This document shows positions 1 to 8,031 of a stretch of DNA of 64,000 bases, in pieces (within the stretch, counting starts at the first letter, position 1; the number at the start of each line of letters is the position of its first letter). Origin of the DNA: CBDDCX01 sp965226925 (GTDB lineage Bacteria; Gemmatimonadota; Gemmatimonadetes; Longimicrobiales; Gaopeijiaceae). A program made the translations under genes and the position numbers. The stretch is taken from NCBI GenBank assembly GCA_965226925.1, contig CBDDEN010000011.1:992001-1056000 (forward strand). Direction: 5' to 3'. A model generated the notes under the pieces. The model was not told the origin of the DNA. It saw only the letters and a list, made by a program, of their open reading frames with translations, and searched no databases.

Positions 1-87
1 AAATCCGCCGACGACGACGAACGTCGCCACCATCAGGATTACAGAAGTGCCGGCGGCGGCGCCTTTTCGGGACCCGAAGCATGCCAT
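1..87 (-). CDS. N-terminus of an unknown membrane-anchored protein (partial)
   Basis: The window edge cuts this gene after 29 codons. The visible start is Met-Ala-Cys-Phe-Gly, then a short basic Ser-Arg-Lys stretch, then a hydrophobic run (Val-Ile-Leu-Met-Val-Ala-Thr-Phe-Val-Val-Val) that looks like an N-terminal membrane anchor or signal peptide. A GGAG-like ribosome site lies about 10 bases upstream. It follows rplQ by 53 bases in the same direction and may share its transcript. Too little is visible to name a family, and the start is a guess from the hydrophobic segment. Confidence 0.45.
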   Translation of the reverse strand, partial: MACFGSRKGAAAGTSVILMVATFVVVGGF

Positions 88-140
88 TTTATGCTGTGCT
101 CCCCGCTCTTGTTCAGTACGAGAGATTCGACTCCGCCAGT

Positions 141-494
141 CTAATCGACCAACTCGATCAGCGCCATCTCGGCTGCGTCTCCACGACGATTCCCCAACTT
201 GAGGATGCGGGTGTATCCCCCGGGCCGCTCCGTGAAGCGGGGGGCGATGTCATCGAAGAGCTTACCGAGAACATCTCGGTCCGCGATCTGGCGCCCGGCA
301 AGCCTCCGGGCGTGAAGGTCACCCCTCTTGCCCAGCGTGATGAGCCGCTCCGCGAACGGACGGAGCTCCTTGGCCTTGGCGGTCGTCGTTTCGATCCGCT
401 CGTGCTCGAAAAGAGACGTCGCCATGTTGCGCAGCGTCGCCTTCTTGTGACTCGCTGTCCGGGAAAGGGCCCGGCCCTTCTTTCTGTGCCTCAT
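141..494 (-). CDS. rplQ: 50S ribosomal protein L17 (bL17)
   Basis: Large-subunit protein of 117 aa, the usual bacterial length. The N-terminus begins Met-Arg-His-Arg-Lys-Lys and contains the typical basic core with 'Ser-His-Lys-Lys-Ala-Thr-Leu-Arg-Asn-Met' and 'Thr-Thr-x-Ala-Lys-Ala-Lys-Glu-Leu-Arg' (about residues 15-45). It sits directly after rpoA with a 9-base gap, the standard end of the alpha operon (rpsM-rpsK-rpsD-rpoA-rplQ). No terminator was recognised behind it. Confidence 0.97.
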   Translation of the reverse strand: MRHRKKGRALSRTASHKKATLRNMATSLFEHERIETTTAKAKELRPFAERLITLGKRGDLHARRLAGRQIADRDVLGKLFDDIAPRFTERPGGYTRILKLGNRRGDAAEMALIELVD

Positions 495-503
495 GTGTCT
501 GCC

Positions 504-1565
504 CTATTCCTCGCTGGCCTCGGCTGCCGGCTCGACCGGATCCTCATCCACGAGGAAAAGCTGGCCGTCGTCGCCCTGCCTGAGGCTCATACCGAAGTGG
601 AGGCCGTGCTCATCCAGAAAGTCCGAGATCTCTTTGAGCGACTTCTTGCCGAAGTTCTCGATGCCGAGCATCTCGTCTTCGGAGCGCTGAACGAGATCAC
701 CAAGGGTGCGGATGTTCTCCTTCTGCAAGGAGTTGCGGGACCGCACGCTGAGCTCGGCCAGATCTTCGATGGGCCGGTCGAACAGATCGCGTAGCCGATC
801 CGGCACCTCGACGGCACCTGGAGGCGTGATCTGAGGAACCCCGCCCTCACCGAAGTAGAGCATGAACTCGAGGTGCTTCCGTACCAGCTCCGACGCGTAC
901 CGGACCGCCGACTCGGGATCCACGGATCCGTCCGTCTCGATGAACAGGGTCAGTCGATCGAAGTCCGTGCGCTGCCCCACCCGCGTCTGCTCGACGGAGA
1001 AGTTGGCGCGGCGGACCGGGTTGTAGATCGAATCGATGCGAACCATGTCGACCGGAGCTCCCCTGGGAAGCTCGTGCTGGCTCGCCAAAACGAATCCACG
1101 GCCCTTGTTGACGTGCAGCTCGATGTTGAGCTTGCGCTTGTCCTGGACCGTCATCAGGTGATGGTCCGGGTCGTGGACGGTGACTCCCCCCGATGGGGTG
1201 ATGTTGGCCGCCGTCACGGGACCCGCTTCGTTCACGCGGATCTCGAGGGTCGCCTCGTCGATGTCGTCGTCCAACGTCAAGACCAGAGACTTGAGGTTCT
1301 GGATGACTTGGTGGACGTCTTCCACCACGCCCTGGATCGTCTGGTGCTCGTGCACCACGCCGTCGATACGGAACGCCCAGACGGCCGCTCCACGGAGCGA
1401 CGACAGGAGCACCCTGCGCACCGAGTTGCCCAGAGTGTGGCCAAAGCCGCGCTCGAGAGGCTCGATGACGAACTCGGCCGAGCGCCCATCCTCCGAGGTC
1501 CCGGCGACCTCGATCCGCTCGGGTAGTACCAATCCGGTAAGATCTATCTGCACGGAAGCCTCCAT
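504..1565 (-). CDS. rpoA: DNA-directed RNA polymerase subunit alpha
   Basis: Alpha subunit, 353 aa, which dimerises to nucleate core RNA polymerase. The N-terminal domain (about residues 1-230) shows the conserved 'GHTLGNSVRRVLLSS' dimerisation and assembly segment and the 'HEF/HEH...GV.EDV' region. The C-terminal domain (about 265-335, with 'LSVRSRNSLQKENI' and 'GIENFGKKSL') binds UP elements and activators. An acidic tail follows. The start Met-Glu-Ala-Ser-Val is chosen because its ATG overlaps the rpsD stop by one base (TAATG), which implies translational coupling. The reading frame stays open for 38 codons upstream inside rpsD, but that stretch is not alpha-like. Confidence 0.98.
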   Translation of the reverse strand: MEASVQIDLTGLVLPERIEVAGTSEDGRSAEFVIEPLERGFGHTLGNSVRRVLLSSLRGAAVWAFRIDGVVHEHQTIQGVVEDVHQVIQNLKSLVLTLDDDIDEATLEIRVNEAGPVTAANITPSGGVTVHDPDHHLMTVQDKRKLNIELHVNKGRGFVLASQHELPRGAPVDMVRIDSIYNPVRRANFSVEQTRVGQRTDFDRLTLFIETDGSVDPESAVRYASELVRKHLEFMLYFGEGGVPQITPPGAVEVPDRLRDLFDRPIEDLAELSVRSRNSLQKENIRTLGDLVQRSEDEMLGIENFGKKSLKEISDFLDEHGLHFGMSLRQGDDGQLFLVDEDPVEPAAEASEE

Positions 1566-2200
1566 TACTTCGAGTAGAGCTCCACGATGAGCTGTTCCTG
1601 GACGGCCAGCGGAATGTCCTGTCTGGTGGGACGACGGGTCATGCGGCCGACGCGATTCTTCTCGTCGAGGAGGAGCCACTCCACAAGAGCCGGTCGGGTC
1701 CTGGCTTCGAGGCTCACCTGAACCGACGCCAAGTTCTTGGACTTGGGTCGGATGGCCACCTCGTCTCCGGGGCCCACCTGATAGGACGGAACGTCCACCG
1801 TGCGCCCGTTGACCTCCACATGGCGGTGCCGGACAATCTGCCGGGCAGAGCCTCGGCTCGGAGCGAATCCCATCCGGAAGATCACATTGTCCAGCCGGGA
1901 CTCGAGAGATATGAGCATGTTCTCACCCGTGATGCCGTCGCGAGTGGAGGCGCGCTCGAACAGGCTCCGAAACTGACGCTCGTGGAGCCCGTAGATCCTC
2001 TTCACCTTCTGCTTCTCCCGAAGCTGCACGGCGTAGTCGGACTGCTTGCGCCGCCGTGCGTGAGCCGGTCCGTGCTGACCCGGAGGATAGGCGCGCCGTT
2101 CGACGGCGCACTTCTCGGTGTAGCACTTCTGACCCTTCAGAAAGAGCTTCTGCCCCTCACGGCGGCAGAGCCTGCATACTGGTCCTGTGTATCGTGCCAT
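1565..2200 (-). CDS. rpsD: 30S ribosomal protein S4 (uS4)
   Basis: 211 aa, full length. uS4 binds 16S rRNA early in small-subunit assembly and in many bacteria represses the alpha operon. Cys9, Cys12, Cys26 and Cys31 form the zinc-binding N-terminal motif, so this is the C+ form. The S4 RNA-binding domain is visible around residues 100-160 (Leu-Glu-Ser-Arg-Leu-Asp-Asn-Val, then Arg-Gln-Ile-Val-Arg-His-x-His). It lies 6 bases after rpsK and overlaps rpoA by one base. Confidence 0.97.
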   Translation of the reverse strand: MARYTGPVCRLCRREGQKLFLKGQKCYTEKCAVERRAYPPGQHGPAHARRRKQSDYAVQLREKQKVKRIYGLHERQFRSLFERASTRDGITGENMLISLESRLDNVIFRMGFAPSRGSARQIVRHRHVEVNGRTVDVPSYQVGPGDEVAIRPKSKNLASVQVSLEARTRPALVEWLLLDEKNRVGRMTRRPTRQDIPLAVQEQLIVELYSK

Positions 2201-2206
2201 GCTGTT

Positions 2207-2713
2207 CTAGACCCGGCGTTTCTTGGGAGGGCGGCAGCCATTGTGGGGAAGCGGGGTGACATCTTGAATCGACTTGACGTGCAGCCCCGCCGTCGAAAGA
2301 GCCTGGATCGCAGACTCGCGCCCTGAGCCCGGCCCCTGGACCCGGACATTCACGCGCCTTACTCCCAACGCCACGGCCTCGCGGCCGCACTGTTCGGCGG
2401 CCACGGTGGCGGCGAAGGGCGTCGACTTCTTGGACCCCTTGAAGCCGGCCTTGCCGGCACTGCCCCAGACGACGGTGTTGCCTGCGTTGTCGGTGATCGT
2501 GATCAGCGTGTTGTTGAAGGTCGCCTGGATATGCGCGACCCCTTCCGCCTCTACGACCTTCTTGCTGCGCCTACGCCCTGATGGCGCCTCGGGCGCAGGT
2601 GTCGCATCGAGCGACGGCGTCGGCGCAACCGCCGGCGCGGGATCCGGCGCTGGTGCTGGATCCGTCGCTGGTGCTGATTCCGGTGCCGGTGTCGCTGCTT
2701 CTTCTTCGGTCAC
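2207..2713 (-). CDS. rpsK: 30S ribosomal protein S11 (uS11) with a long Pro/Ala-rich N-terminal extension
   Basis: The S11 core (about residues 45-168) has the expected 'HIQATFNNTLITITD' strand, 'WGSAGKAGFKGSKKSTPFAA' loop and the C-terminal 'PLPHNGCRPPKKRRV' that contacts rRNA at the platform. In front lies an extension of about 44 residues made of Glu, Ala, Pro, Thr and Asp in a Pro-Ala-Pro repeat pattern, absent from typical S11 (about 125-130 aa). The next possible starts lie within the core, so I keep the upstream ATG. This makes the protein 168 aa. Precedes rpsD in the alpha operon. Confidence 0.95.
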   Translation of the reverse strand: MTEEEAATPAPESAPATDPAPAPDPAPAVAPTPSLDATPAPEAPSGRRRSKKVVEAEGVAHIQATFNNTLITITDNAGNTVVWGSAGKAGFKGSKKSTPFAATVAAEQCGREAVALGVRRVNVRVQGPGSGRESAIQALSTAGLHVKSIQDVTPLPHNGCRPPKKRRV

Positions 2714-2790
2714 TCGCTACCGTCCTTCGGTGTTGTGGATCGAAGGCGTCATGTCAAATCCGTGTTCGATCTATCTGTTCGATGGGCGCC

Positions 2791-3171
2791 CTACTTCTTC
2801 GGCGCCTTCTTCTTGCCGGCGATGGCCCGCTTGGAGCCCTTGTGGGTCCGAGCGTTGGTGTGAGTGCGTTGCCCCCGCACCGGCAATCCCCGGCGGTGCC
2901 GGATACCCCGATAGCATCCGATGTCCATGAGACGCTTGATGTTCATGGAAACCTCGGTCCTCAACGTACCCTCCACCTTGTAGCGGCCTTCGATCTCCCT
3001 GCGGAGGCTGTTCACGTCGTCGTCGGTCAGATCGACGGTTCTACGGTCCGGGTCGACGCCCGTCGCACTCAGGATCTCCTGCGACCGGGAGTCCCCGATA
3101 CCGTAGATGTAGGTCAGCGCGACCTCTATCCTCTTGCTCTTCGGAAGATCAACACCTGCGATGCGTGCCAT
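2791..3171 (-). CDS. rpsM: 30S ribosomal protein S13 (uS13)
   Basis: 126 aa, standard length. uS13 lies in the small-subunit head and contacts P-site tRNA and the A-site finger bridge. The N-terminal 'MARIAGVDLP' and the helix-hairpin-helix 'YIYGIGDSRSQEIL' are typical, as is the 'GIRHRRGLPVRGQRTHTNARTHKG' basic tail region. It follows an unusually long, palindrome-rich 181-base spacer behind rpmJ, and leads rpsK by 77 bases. Confidence 0.97.
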   Translation of the reverse strand: MARIAGVDLPKSKRIEVALTYIYGIGDSRSQEILSATGVDPDRRTVDLTDDDVNSLRREIEGRYKVEGTLRTEVSMNIKRLMDIGCYRGIRHRRGLPVRGQRTHTNARTHKGSKRAIAGKKKAPKK

Positions 3172-3225
3172 ACCACTCTCTTAACTGTTGTTTAGAATCG
3201 CTTCTGCTAAACCCACAAAGTCCCG

Positions 3226-3347
3226 GCGCCGATCAAATCGAGTGCGGGGGTAGGAGGGCGAGGGCGCGCGACTGAGGCGTACTCTAAGTACGCCGCAGGG
3301 AACGCGGTCCGAAGCCCGACACCGCCCCGCGCCGATTTCATCGGCGC
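3226..3347 (-). repeat. Large palindromic structure in the rpmJ-rpsM spacer
   Basis: Two arms of 23-24 bases (3226-3249 and 3325-3347) are near-perfect reverse complements. Inside lies a perfect 8-bp stem with a 3-base loop at 3276-3294 (GGCGTACT/AGTACGCC). The outer arm at 3329-3347 can also fold alone as an 8-bp stem with a 3-base loop. A further short stem (GTTTAG/CTAAAC) lies at 3190-3212, just upstream of rpsM. No T run follows in the direction of transcription, so it does not look like an intrinsic terminator. It may be a processing site, a regulatory leader or an extragenic repeat. Confidence 0.6.
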
Positions 3348-3352
3348 ATCAC

Positions 3353-3469
3353 TTATCCCTGGCGCTGCTTATGTTTCGGATTACGCGAACAAATGATCCG
3401 CACCACACCCCTGCGGCGGATCACTTTGCAGTGTTCACACATCGGCTTTACGCTGCTACGAACCTTCAT
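3353..3469 (-). CDS. rpmJ: 50S ribosomal protein L36 (bL36)
   Basis: 38 aa, the usual length. The protein starts Met-Lys-Val-Arg-Ser-Ser-Val-Lys-Pro and carries the zinc site Cys11, Cys14, Cys27, His33, so it is the zinc-binding (C+) type. It ends Lys-His-Lys-Gln-Arg-Gln-Gly. It lies between map and rpsM, as in many bacteria, but infA, which normally sits just before it, does not fit in the 92 bases separating it from map. Confidence 0.97.
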   Translation of the reverse strand: MKVRSSVKPMCEHCKVIRRRGVVRIICSRNPKHKQRQG

Positions 3470-3561
3470 TTTTCGCGCCTTTACGTGCGTTTCTAGCAGA
3501 GCTTGTAATGATAATGGAAGGTCCCCTGCCCTTCAAGGCACTCCGGGGGCTTTCGTTGTAT

Positions 3562-4332
3562 TCAGACCGACGTCTCGACTTGAGCCGCCGTCAGGATGCG
3601 TGGCCCGTTGGCCGTCACGGCCACCGTGTGCTCGAAATGTGCGGACCGGGTGCCGTCCTGCGTCACCACGGTCCAACGATCAGCCAGCGTTCTGATGTTG
3701 TCTGTCCCGAGGGCGAGCATGGGCTCGATGGCGACGACCATGCCCTCCCGCAGGAGGGGGCCCATGCCCGCTCGCCCGATGTTCGAGACCTGAGGCTCCT
3801 CGTGCACTTCCCGTCCCACACCGTGGCCCACGAGGTCCCTGATGATGTGCAGTCCCGTGCCCTCCACCCGCTCCATGACGGCCGCGCCTATGTCCCCGAC
3901 ATGGTGGTCGATCCGTGCCGCATCGATTGCGGCGTGAAGCGCCTCTTCCGTCACCGTGAGCAGTCGACGGCTCTCCTCTTCCACCTCTCCCACCGGGAAC
4001 GTCCACGCAGAGTCGGAACACCAGCCGTCGAGTTTGACGCCGACATCGATCGAGACGATATCGCCATCGATCAGAATCCGGTCACCCTTCGGGATCCCAT
4101 GCACCACCTCTTCGTTCAAGGAGAGGCAAACGCTGCCGGTGAAGCCATAGAGCCCCTTGAAGGCCGGCTCGGCCCCATCGTGAGAGCGGATGAAGTCGTC
4201 TGCGAACGCATCGATTTCAAGGGTCGAGACTCCGGGTGCGATTCGAGACGGCACTTCCACCAGAAAGTCGGCGATGATGGCCCCACCACGGGCGATCACG
4301 TCGATCTCTTCCGCGGTCTTGAGGTGGATCAT
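3562..4332 (-). CDS. map: Methionine aminopeptidase, type I
   Basis: Removes the initiator methionine from nascent proteins. 256 aa, the short type I form without a zinc-finger extension. The metal ligands of the pita-bread fold are visible: Asp in 'SIDVGVKLDGWCSDSAWTF' (two aspartates), His in 'GHGVGREVHEEP', Glu in 'AIEPML' and Glu in 'AHFEHTVAV'. The substrate-gating His in 'EEVVHGIP' is present. Its ATG overlaps the adk stop (ATGA), so the two are probably coupled in the secY-adk-map segment. Confidence 0.97.
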   Translation of the reverse strand: MIHLKTAEEIDVIARGGAIIADFLVEVPSRIAPGVSTLEIDAFADDFIRSHDGAEPAFKGLYGFTGSVCLSLNEEVVHGIPKGDRILIDGDIVSIDVGVKLDGWCSDSAWTFPVGEVEEESRRLLTVTEEALHAAIDAARIDHHVGDIGAAVMERVEGTGLHIIRDLVGHGVGREVHEEPQVSNIGRAGMGPLLREGMVVAIEPMLALGTDNIRTLADRWTVVTQDGTRSAHFEHTVAVTANGPRILTAAQVETSV

Positions 4333-4982
4333 CCAGCCACGCCAAGCGCCGCGACGACCGCCGCCTGGACACCCTCGACGCTCTTTTCACTGTCCACGTG
4401 GTGCACCCGCGCGCCGCTAGCCTCGTAGTAGTCGATCACCGGCGCGGTCTGCCTTCTGTACACGTCCAGACGATGCTGAACCGTTTCGGGGTTGTCGTCG
4501 CTCCGGTGCTGGAGGACCGCACCCTCTCTGTCGCAGACGCCATCCTCGGCCGGCGGAGCCAGAAAGACGTTGTAGACCGCCCCGCACCGGGGGCACGACC
4601 GTCGACCGGAGATCCGCTGGACCAGCGACTCGTCCTGAGCCTCGAGCACCACCACCTGATCGATCTTCCCGCCCAGCTCACTCAGCATCATGCTGAGACC
4701 CGAAGCTTGAGCGCTGGTCCGCGGGAAGCCGTCGAAGACGACACCCATGCCGGCGGGCATCGACGTCAGCTTTTCTCTGACCATGCCGATCACGACGTTG
4801 TCCGGAACGAACTCGCCCGCATCCATGAAGCGTTGGGCCTCCTTCCCGAGATCCGTCCCTTCGGCTCGGGCCCCGCGGAGCAGGTCACCCGTAACGACCC
4901 GCTCCCAGCCCCTGTCTTCGGCAAGAAGGACCCCCTGGGTGCCTTTTCCAACCCCCGGGGGGCCCAAAAGAATGACGTACAT
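4329..4982 (-). CDS. adk: Adenylate kinase
   Basis: Interconverts ATP + AMP and 2 ADP. 217 aa, long-LID form. The P-loop GPPGVGKGTQ is at residues 7-16, the AMP-binding 'TGDLLR' at about 31-36, 'FDGFPRT' at about 83-89 and 'QRISGRRSC' at the LID base. The LID has Cys130, Cys133 and Cys150, suggesting a zinc site in which the fourth ligand is an acidic residue and not Cys. Located between secY (20-base gap) and map (4-base overlap), the common bacterial order. Confidence 0.98.
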   Translation of the reverse strand: MYVILLGPPGVGKGTQGVLLAEDRGWERVVTGDLLRGARAEGTDLGKEAQRFMDAGEFVPDNVVIGMVREKLTSMPAGMGVVFDGFPRTSAQASGLSMMLSELGGKIDQVVVLEAQDESLVQRISGRRSCPRCGAVYNVFLAPPAEDGVCDREGAVLQHRSDDNPETVQHRLDVYRRQTAPVIDYYEASGARVHHVDSEKSVEGVQAAVVAALGVAG

Positions 4983-5002
4983 ACCCTTGCCTCGACGCAG
5001 AG

Positions 5003-6316
5003 CTACATGTAACGGGAACGGCCGCGCATCTTGACGCGACCCTTCTTCATGAAGCCGTCATAGTGACGGAGCAGCAGATGCTGCTGTGCCTGCTGGACGG
5101 TGTCCAGTCCCACACCCACGACGATCAGAAGGCCTGTGCCACCAAAGAAGAACGTCTGGATATTGAAGATGCTGAAGATCCAGAACGGCACCAGCGCGAT
5201 CAGCGCCAGGTAGATGGACCCGGGAAGCGTCACTCGAGTGAGCACCCGGTCGATGTACTCGGCGGTCCGGGCTCCAGGCTTCACCCCCGGAACGAAAGCC
5301 CCCTGCTTCTTGAGGTTCTCGGCCAGATCCACGGGATTGAAGATGATGGCCGTGTAGAAGTACGTGAAGAACACGATCAGCAGACCGTAGGTGATGTAGT
5401 AGACCGTGCCGGGCTGAAAGATGTCCGCGATCGTATCGAGGAACCCGCCCGTCTGACCGGCGAACTGGGCGATCGTGCCCGGCACGACGATGAAGGACTG
5501 GGCGAAGATGATGGGCATGACACCGGCGGAGTTCACTCGCAGGGGGACAAAGCTCTTCTGCCCCTCTCGAATGCGCCCGCGCCCGACCACCTTCCGCGGT
5601 ATCTGTACGGGTATCTTCCTCGCTCCCATCGTCATCACCACCACGGCCGCCGTAATCGCGATCAGCACCACGACGAGCATGACGACGGCGAAGATCTGGA
5701 TCTGCCCGGCGATGAACGACTCCCAGGTCCTGGCCACCGCCGCCGGGAAACCCTCGATGATGGAGAAGAAGATCAGGAGCGACATTCCGTTCCCGATCCC
5801 GCGCTCCGTGATCTGCTCACCGAGCCACATGACGAAGATGGCCCCGACGGTGAGCGTGACCGTCGTGGTCAAGTTGAAGACGAAGCCGGGATTACGTACG
5901 GCACCCGTGCTGTTGAGGAAGGCCGCGTAGCTGAATCCCTGGACGGCGCTGAGGAGGACCGTGGTGTAGCGGGTCCACTGGGTCAGCTTCTGACGTCCGT
6001 CCTCGCCTTCCTTCTGCATCTTCTCCACGGTGGGGAAGACGGCAGCCAGCAGCTGGAACATGATGCTGGCGGAGATGTAGGGCATGATGCCCAAGGCCAA
6101 GATCGTGGCACGGCTGAGACCGCCACCCACGAACATGTCGTAGATGCCGAGGATCCCGCCCTGAAGGGCCCCGAACTGTTGGCGGAGGATTCCAACGTCA
6201 ACACCCGGTACGGTGATGTGTGCACCGACCCGGTAGATGAGCATGATGAAGAGCGTAAAGAGGATCTTCTCTTTGAGCTCCGGAACCCGGAACAGATTCG
6301 GAATCGGGTTAGCCAT
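5003..6316 (-). CDS. secY: Protein translocase subunit SecY
   Basis: Core channel of the Sec translocon; about 437 aa with the ten expected transmembrane segments. It begins Met-Ala-Asn-Pro-Ile-Pro-Asn-Leu-Phe-Arg-Val-Pro-Glu-Leu, followed by the first membrane helix 'ILFTLFIMLIYRVGAHI' and the plug region. I prefer the ATG at 6316, which has GGAG four bases upstream and overlaps the rplO end by 8 bases. An in-frame ATG seven codons earlier (6337) is the alternative. The C-terminal 'GRSRYM' end is typical. Confidence 0.97.
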   Translation of the reverse strand: MANPIPNLFRVPELKEKILFTLFIMLIYRVGAHITVPGVDVGILRQQFGALQGGILGIYDMFVGGGLSRATILALGIMPYISASIMFQLLAAVFPTVEKMQKEGEDGRQKLTQWTRYTTVLLSAVQGFSYAAFLNSTGAVRNPGFVFNLTTTVTLTVGAIFVMWLGEQITERGIGNGMSLLIFFSIIEGFPAAVARTWESFIAGQIQIFAVVMLVVVLIAITAAVVVMTMGARKIPVQIPRKVVGRGRIREGQKSFVPLRVNSAGVMPIIFAQSFIVVPGTIAQFAGQTGGFLDTIADIFQPGTVYYITYGLLIVFFTYFYTAIIFNPVDLAENLKKQGAFVPGVKPGARTAEYIDRVLTRVTLPGSIYLALIALVPFWIFSIFNIQTFFFGGTGLLIVVGVGLDTVQQAQQHLLLRHYDGFMKKGRVKMRGRSRYM

Positions 6317-6929
6317 CGGTCTCCGCTTCGCCTTCATCAGCTTCGGAGGCAGGCGCGTCGGCCTGGAGCGCGGGTGCCTCCGCGGCGGCCTCGGCTACCG
6401 GCGCGGCCGAAGCCTCGCCGGTCGCCTTCGCGACGCCCACCTTCTTCTTCAGCTTCGAGCCCTTCTCCGTCGAGTCGCTTCCACCGCTCTTCAGGATGGT
6501 GGCCGACCCTCCGGCCGCCTCGATCTTGGCCACGGCCCCACCGCTGAACTTGTGGGCTTCGACCGAATAGGCCTGGGTCACCTCGCCCCTGGCGAGGACC
6601 TTGACCAGTCCCTTCGCGGATCGGATCAATCCCGCCTCTTTCAACAGCTTGGCGGTGACGGTGGTTCCCTCGATACGAAAGAGGTCTCCCACGTTCACCA
6701 TCTGATACACCGTGCGCTTGCGCGGCGTGAACCCCCGCTTCGGAATACGCCGGTGCAACGGCATCTGTCCACCCTCGAATCCGGGGCGAACGGAGCCACC
6801 ACTGCGGGACTTCTGGCCATCTTGTCCGCGTCCGGCAGTCTTGCCTTTCCCGGAGCCCTGACCTCTCCCTTTCCGCTTGGACCGACTCGTCGAGCCGGGA
6901 GCGGGACGTAGTTCGTGTAGCTCTGCCAT
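6309..6929 (-). CDS. rplO: 50S ribosomal protein L15 (uL15) with an acidic, Ala-rich C-terminal tail
   Basis: About 206 aa. The core is standard: 'ELRPAPGS', the Gly/Arg/Lys-rich 'RKGRGQGSGKGKTAGRGQ' loop that threads rRNA, 'PGFEGGQMPLHRRIPKRGF' and a C-terminal fold around 'HKFSGGAVAKIEAAGG'. Typical L15 ends near residue 145-150. Here about 55 further residues follow (Lys-rich, then Ala/Glu/Asp-rich), ending in Ala-Glu-Thr-Asp-Gly. The start at 6929 is 2 bases after the rpmD stop. Confidence 0.96.
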   Translation of the reverse strand: MAELHELRPAPGSTSRSKRKGRGQGSGKGKTAGRGQDGQKSRSGGSVRPGFEGGQMPLHRRIPKRGFTPRKRTVYQMVNVGDLFRIEGTTVTAKLLKEAGLIRSAKGLVKVLARGEVTQAYSVEAHKFSGGAVAKIEAAGGSATILKSGGSDSTEKGSKLKKKVGVAKATGEASAAPVAEAAAEAPALQADAPASEADEGEAETDG

Positions 6930-6931
6930 GC

Positions 6932-7114
6932 TTAGATCTCTTCTACCTTTACCAGGTGCCAAACCTGCTTCGCCATCCCGCGGATGGCGGGCGTATCGTC
7001 GTGCACCACCGTCTGCTGGTGCTTCTTGAATCCCAGAGCCGTTAACGTGCGCCGGTGCTTGAACTTGCGACCGACACCGCTCCGGACCTGAGTTATGGAC
7101 AACTTCTTAGCCAC
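6932..7114 (-). CDS. rpmD: 50S ribosomal protein L30 (uL30)
   Basis: 60 aa, the bacterial length. I choose a GTG start at 7114 (then Ala-Lys-Lys-Leu-Ser-Ile-Thr-Gln-Val-Arg-Ser-Gly-Val-Gly) because it gives the conserved N-terminus and has a strong GGGAGG site just upstream inside rpsE. It overlaps the rpsE stop by 8 bases, suggesting coupling. The family features 'TLTALGFKKHQQTVVHDDTP' and 'IRGMAKQVWHLVKVEE' are present. Confidence 0.96.
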   Translation of the reverse strand: MAKKLSITQVRSGVGRKFKHRRTLTALGFKKHQQTVVHDDTPAIRGMAKQVWHLVKVEEI

Positions 7115-7637
7115 GATCCCCTCCCAGGATGACCGCCACGGGAACGCCACGCTCCCGCGCCGCCTGTTCGGCGGTCACGAGATTCGTGAGTCCGTCCATG
7201 GTCGCTCGAACGACATTGATCGGGTTGTTGCTCCCCTGACTCTTCGTGAGGATGTCCTTGATGCCGACGGCCTCGAGCACGGAACGCACCGGTCCGCCGG
7301 CAATCACACCGGTTCCGGGCGCGGCCGGACGCAACATGACACGCCCGGCACCCCAATGACCGATGATCTCATGAGGGATGGTCCCGTTCTGAACCGGGAT
7401 CTCGATCATGTTCTTCTTGCCGCGCTCGAACGCCTTGCGGATGGCCTCGGCCACCTCGTTCGCCTTCGCGAGCCCGATGCCTACACGACCCTTCTGGTCG
7501 CCCACCGACACCAGCGCGGTGAAGGAGAACCGGCGGCCACCCTTCACGACCTTGGCCACACGGTTGATGTGGATCACGTTCTCGGTGAACTCGGACTCGC
7601 GTCCGCGGCTCTCTCTGCGTTTTTGATCCCTGGCCAT
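7107..7637 (-). CDS. rpsE: 30S ribosomal protein S5 (uS5)
   Basis: 176 aa. uS5 lies near the mRNA entry channel and affects decoding fidelity. The double-stranded-RNA-binding N-terminal half ('VIHINRVAKVVKGGRRFSFTALVSVGD', residues about 20-47) and the C-terminal domain ('PGTGVIAGGPVRSVLEAVGI', 'KSQGSNNPINVVRATMDGL') are intact. The start overlaps the rplR stop by one base (TGATG). Confidence 0.98.
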   Translation of the reverse strand: MARDQKRRESRGRESEFTENVIHINRVAKVVKGGRRFSFTALVSVGDQKGRVGIGLAKANEVAEAIRKAFERGKKNMIEIPVQNGTIPHEIIGHWGAGRVMLRPAAPGTGVIAGGPVRSVLEAVGIKDILTKSQGSNNPINVVRATMDGLTNLVTAEQAARERGVPVAVILGGDRG

Positions 7638-8017
7638 CAGAACTGAAGCCCTCCCTCCCGGGCGCCATCGGCGAATGCCTTGACCCGGCCGTGATACTGG
7701 TATCCCCCGCGATCGAACACGACGGATGCTACTCCCTGAGCCACCGCCCGCTCCGCGAGGAGCTTTCCGGCGGCGCGGGCGCGCGCGACTCGCGGGTTCG
7801 AGCCCTCGGCCTTGAAGTCGGCGAGCTCGGCGCAGAGCGTGGAGAGACCCACCAGTGTCTTGCCGGCGTCGTCGTCCACAACCTGCCCCTCGAAGTTTTT
7901 CAGGGAACGGAAGACGACCAGCCTCGGACGCTCCGCCGTGCCCCAGATCTTCTTTCGGATCCGCGCGTGCCGTCTGGCACGCTGAGCCGGTCTATTGTTG
8001 CTGGTTTTAGTGCCCAT
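7637..8017 (-). CDS. rplR: 50S ribosomal protein L18 (uL18)
   Basis: 126 aa, slightly longer than average. It binds 5S rRNA with L5 to form the central protuberance. Typical elements are 'RRHARIRKKIWGTAERPRLVVFRSLKN' at the N-terminus, then 'GKLLAERAVAQGVASVVFDRGGYQYHGRVKAFADGAREGGL' at the C-terminus. Lies 14 bases after rplF and is coupled to rpsE. Confidence 0.97.
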   Translation of the reverse strand: MGTKTSNNRPAQRARRHARIRKKIWGTAERPRLVVFRSLKNFEGQVVDDDAGKTLVGLSTLCAELADFKAEGSNPRVARARAAGKLLAERAVAQGVASVVFDRGGYQYHGRVKAFADGAREGGLQF

Positions 8018-8031
8018 GATTCCGTTCGTTC

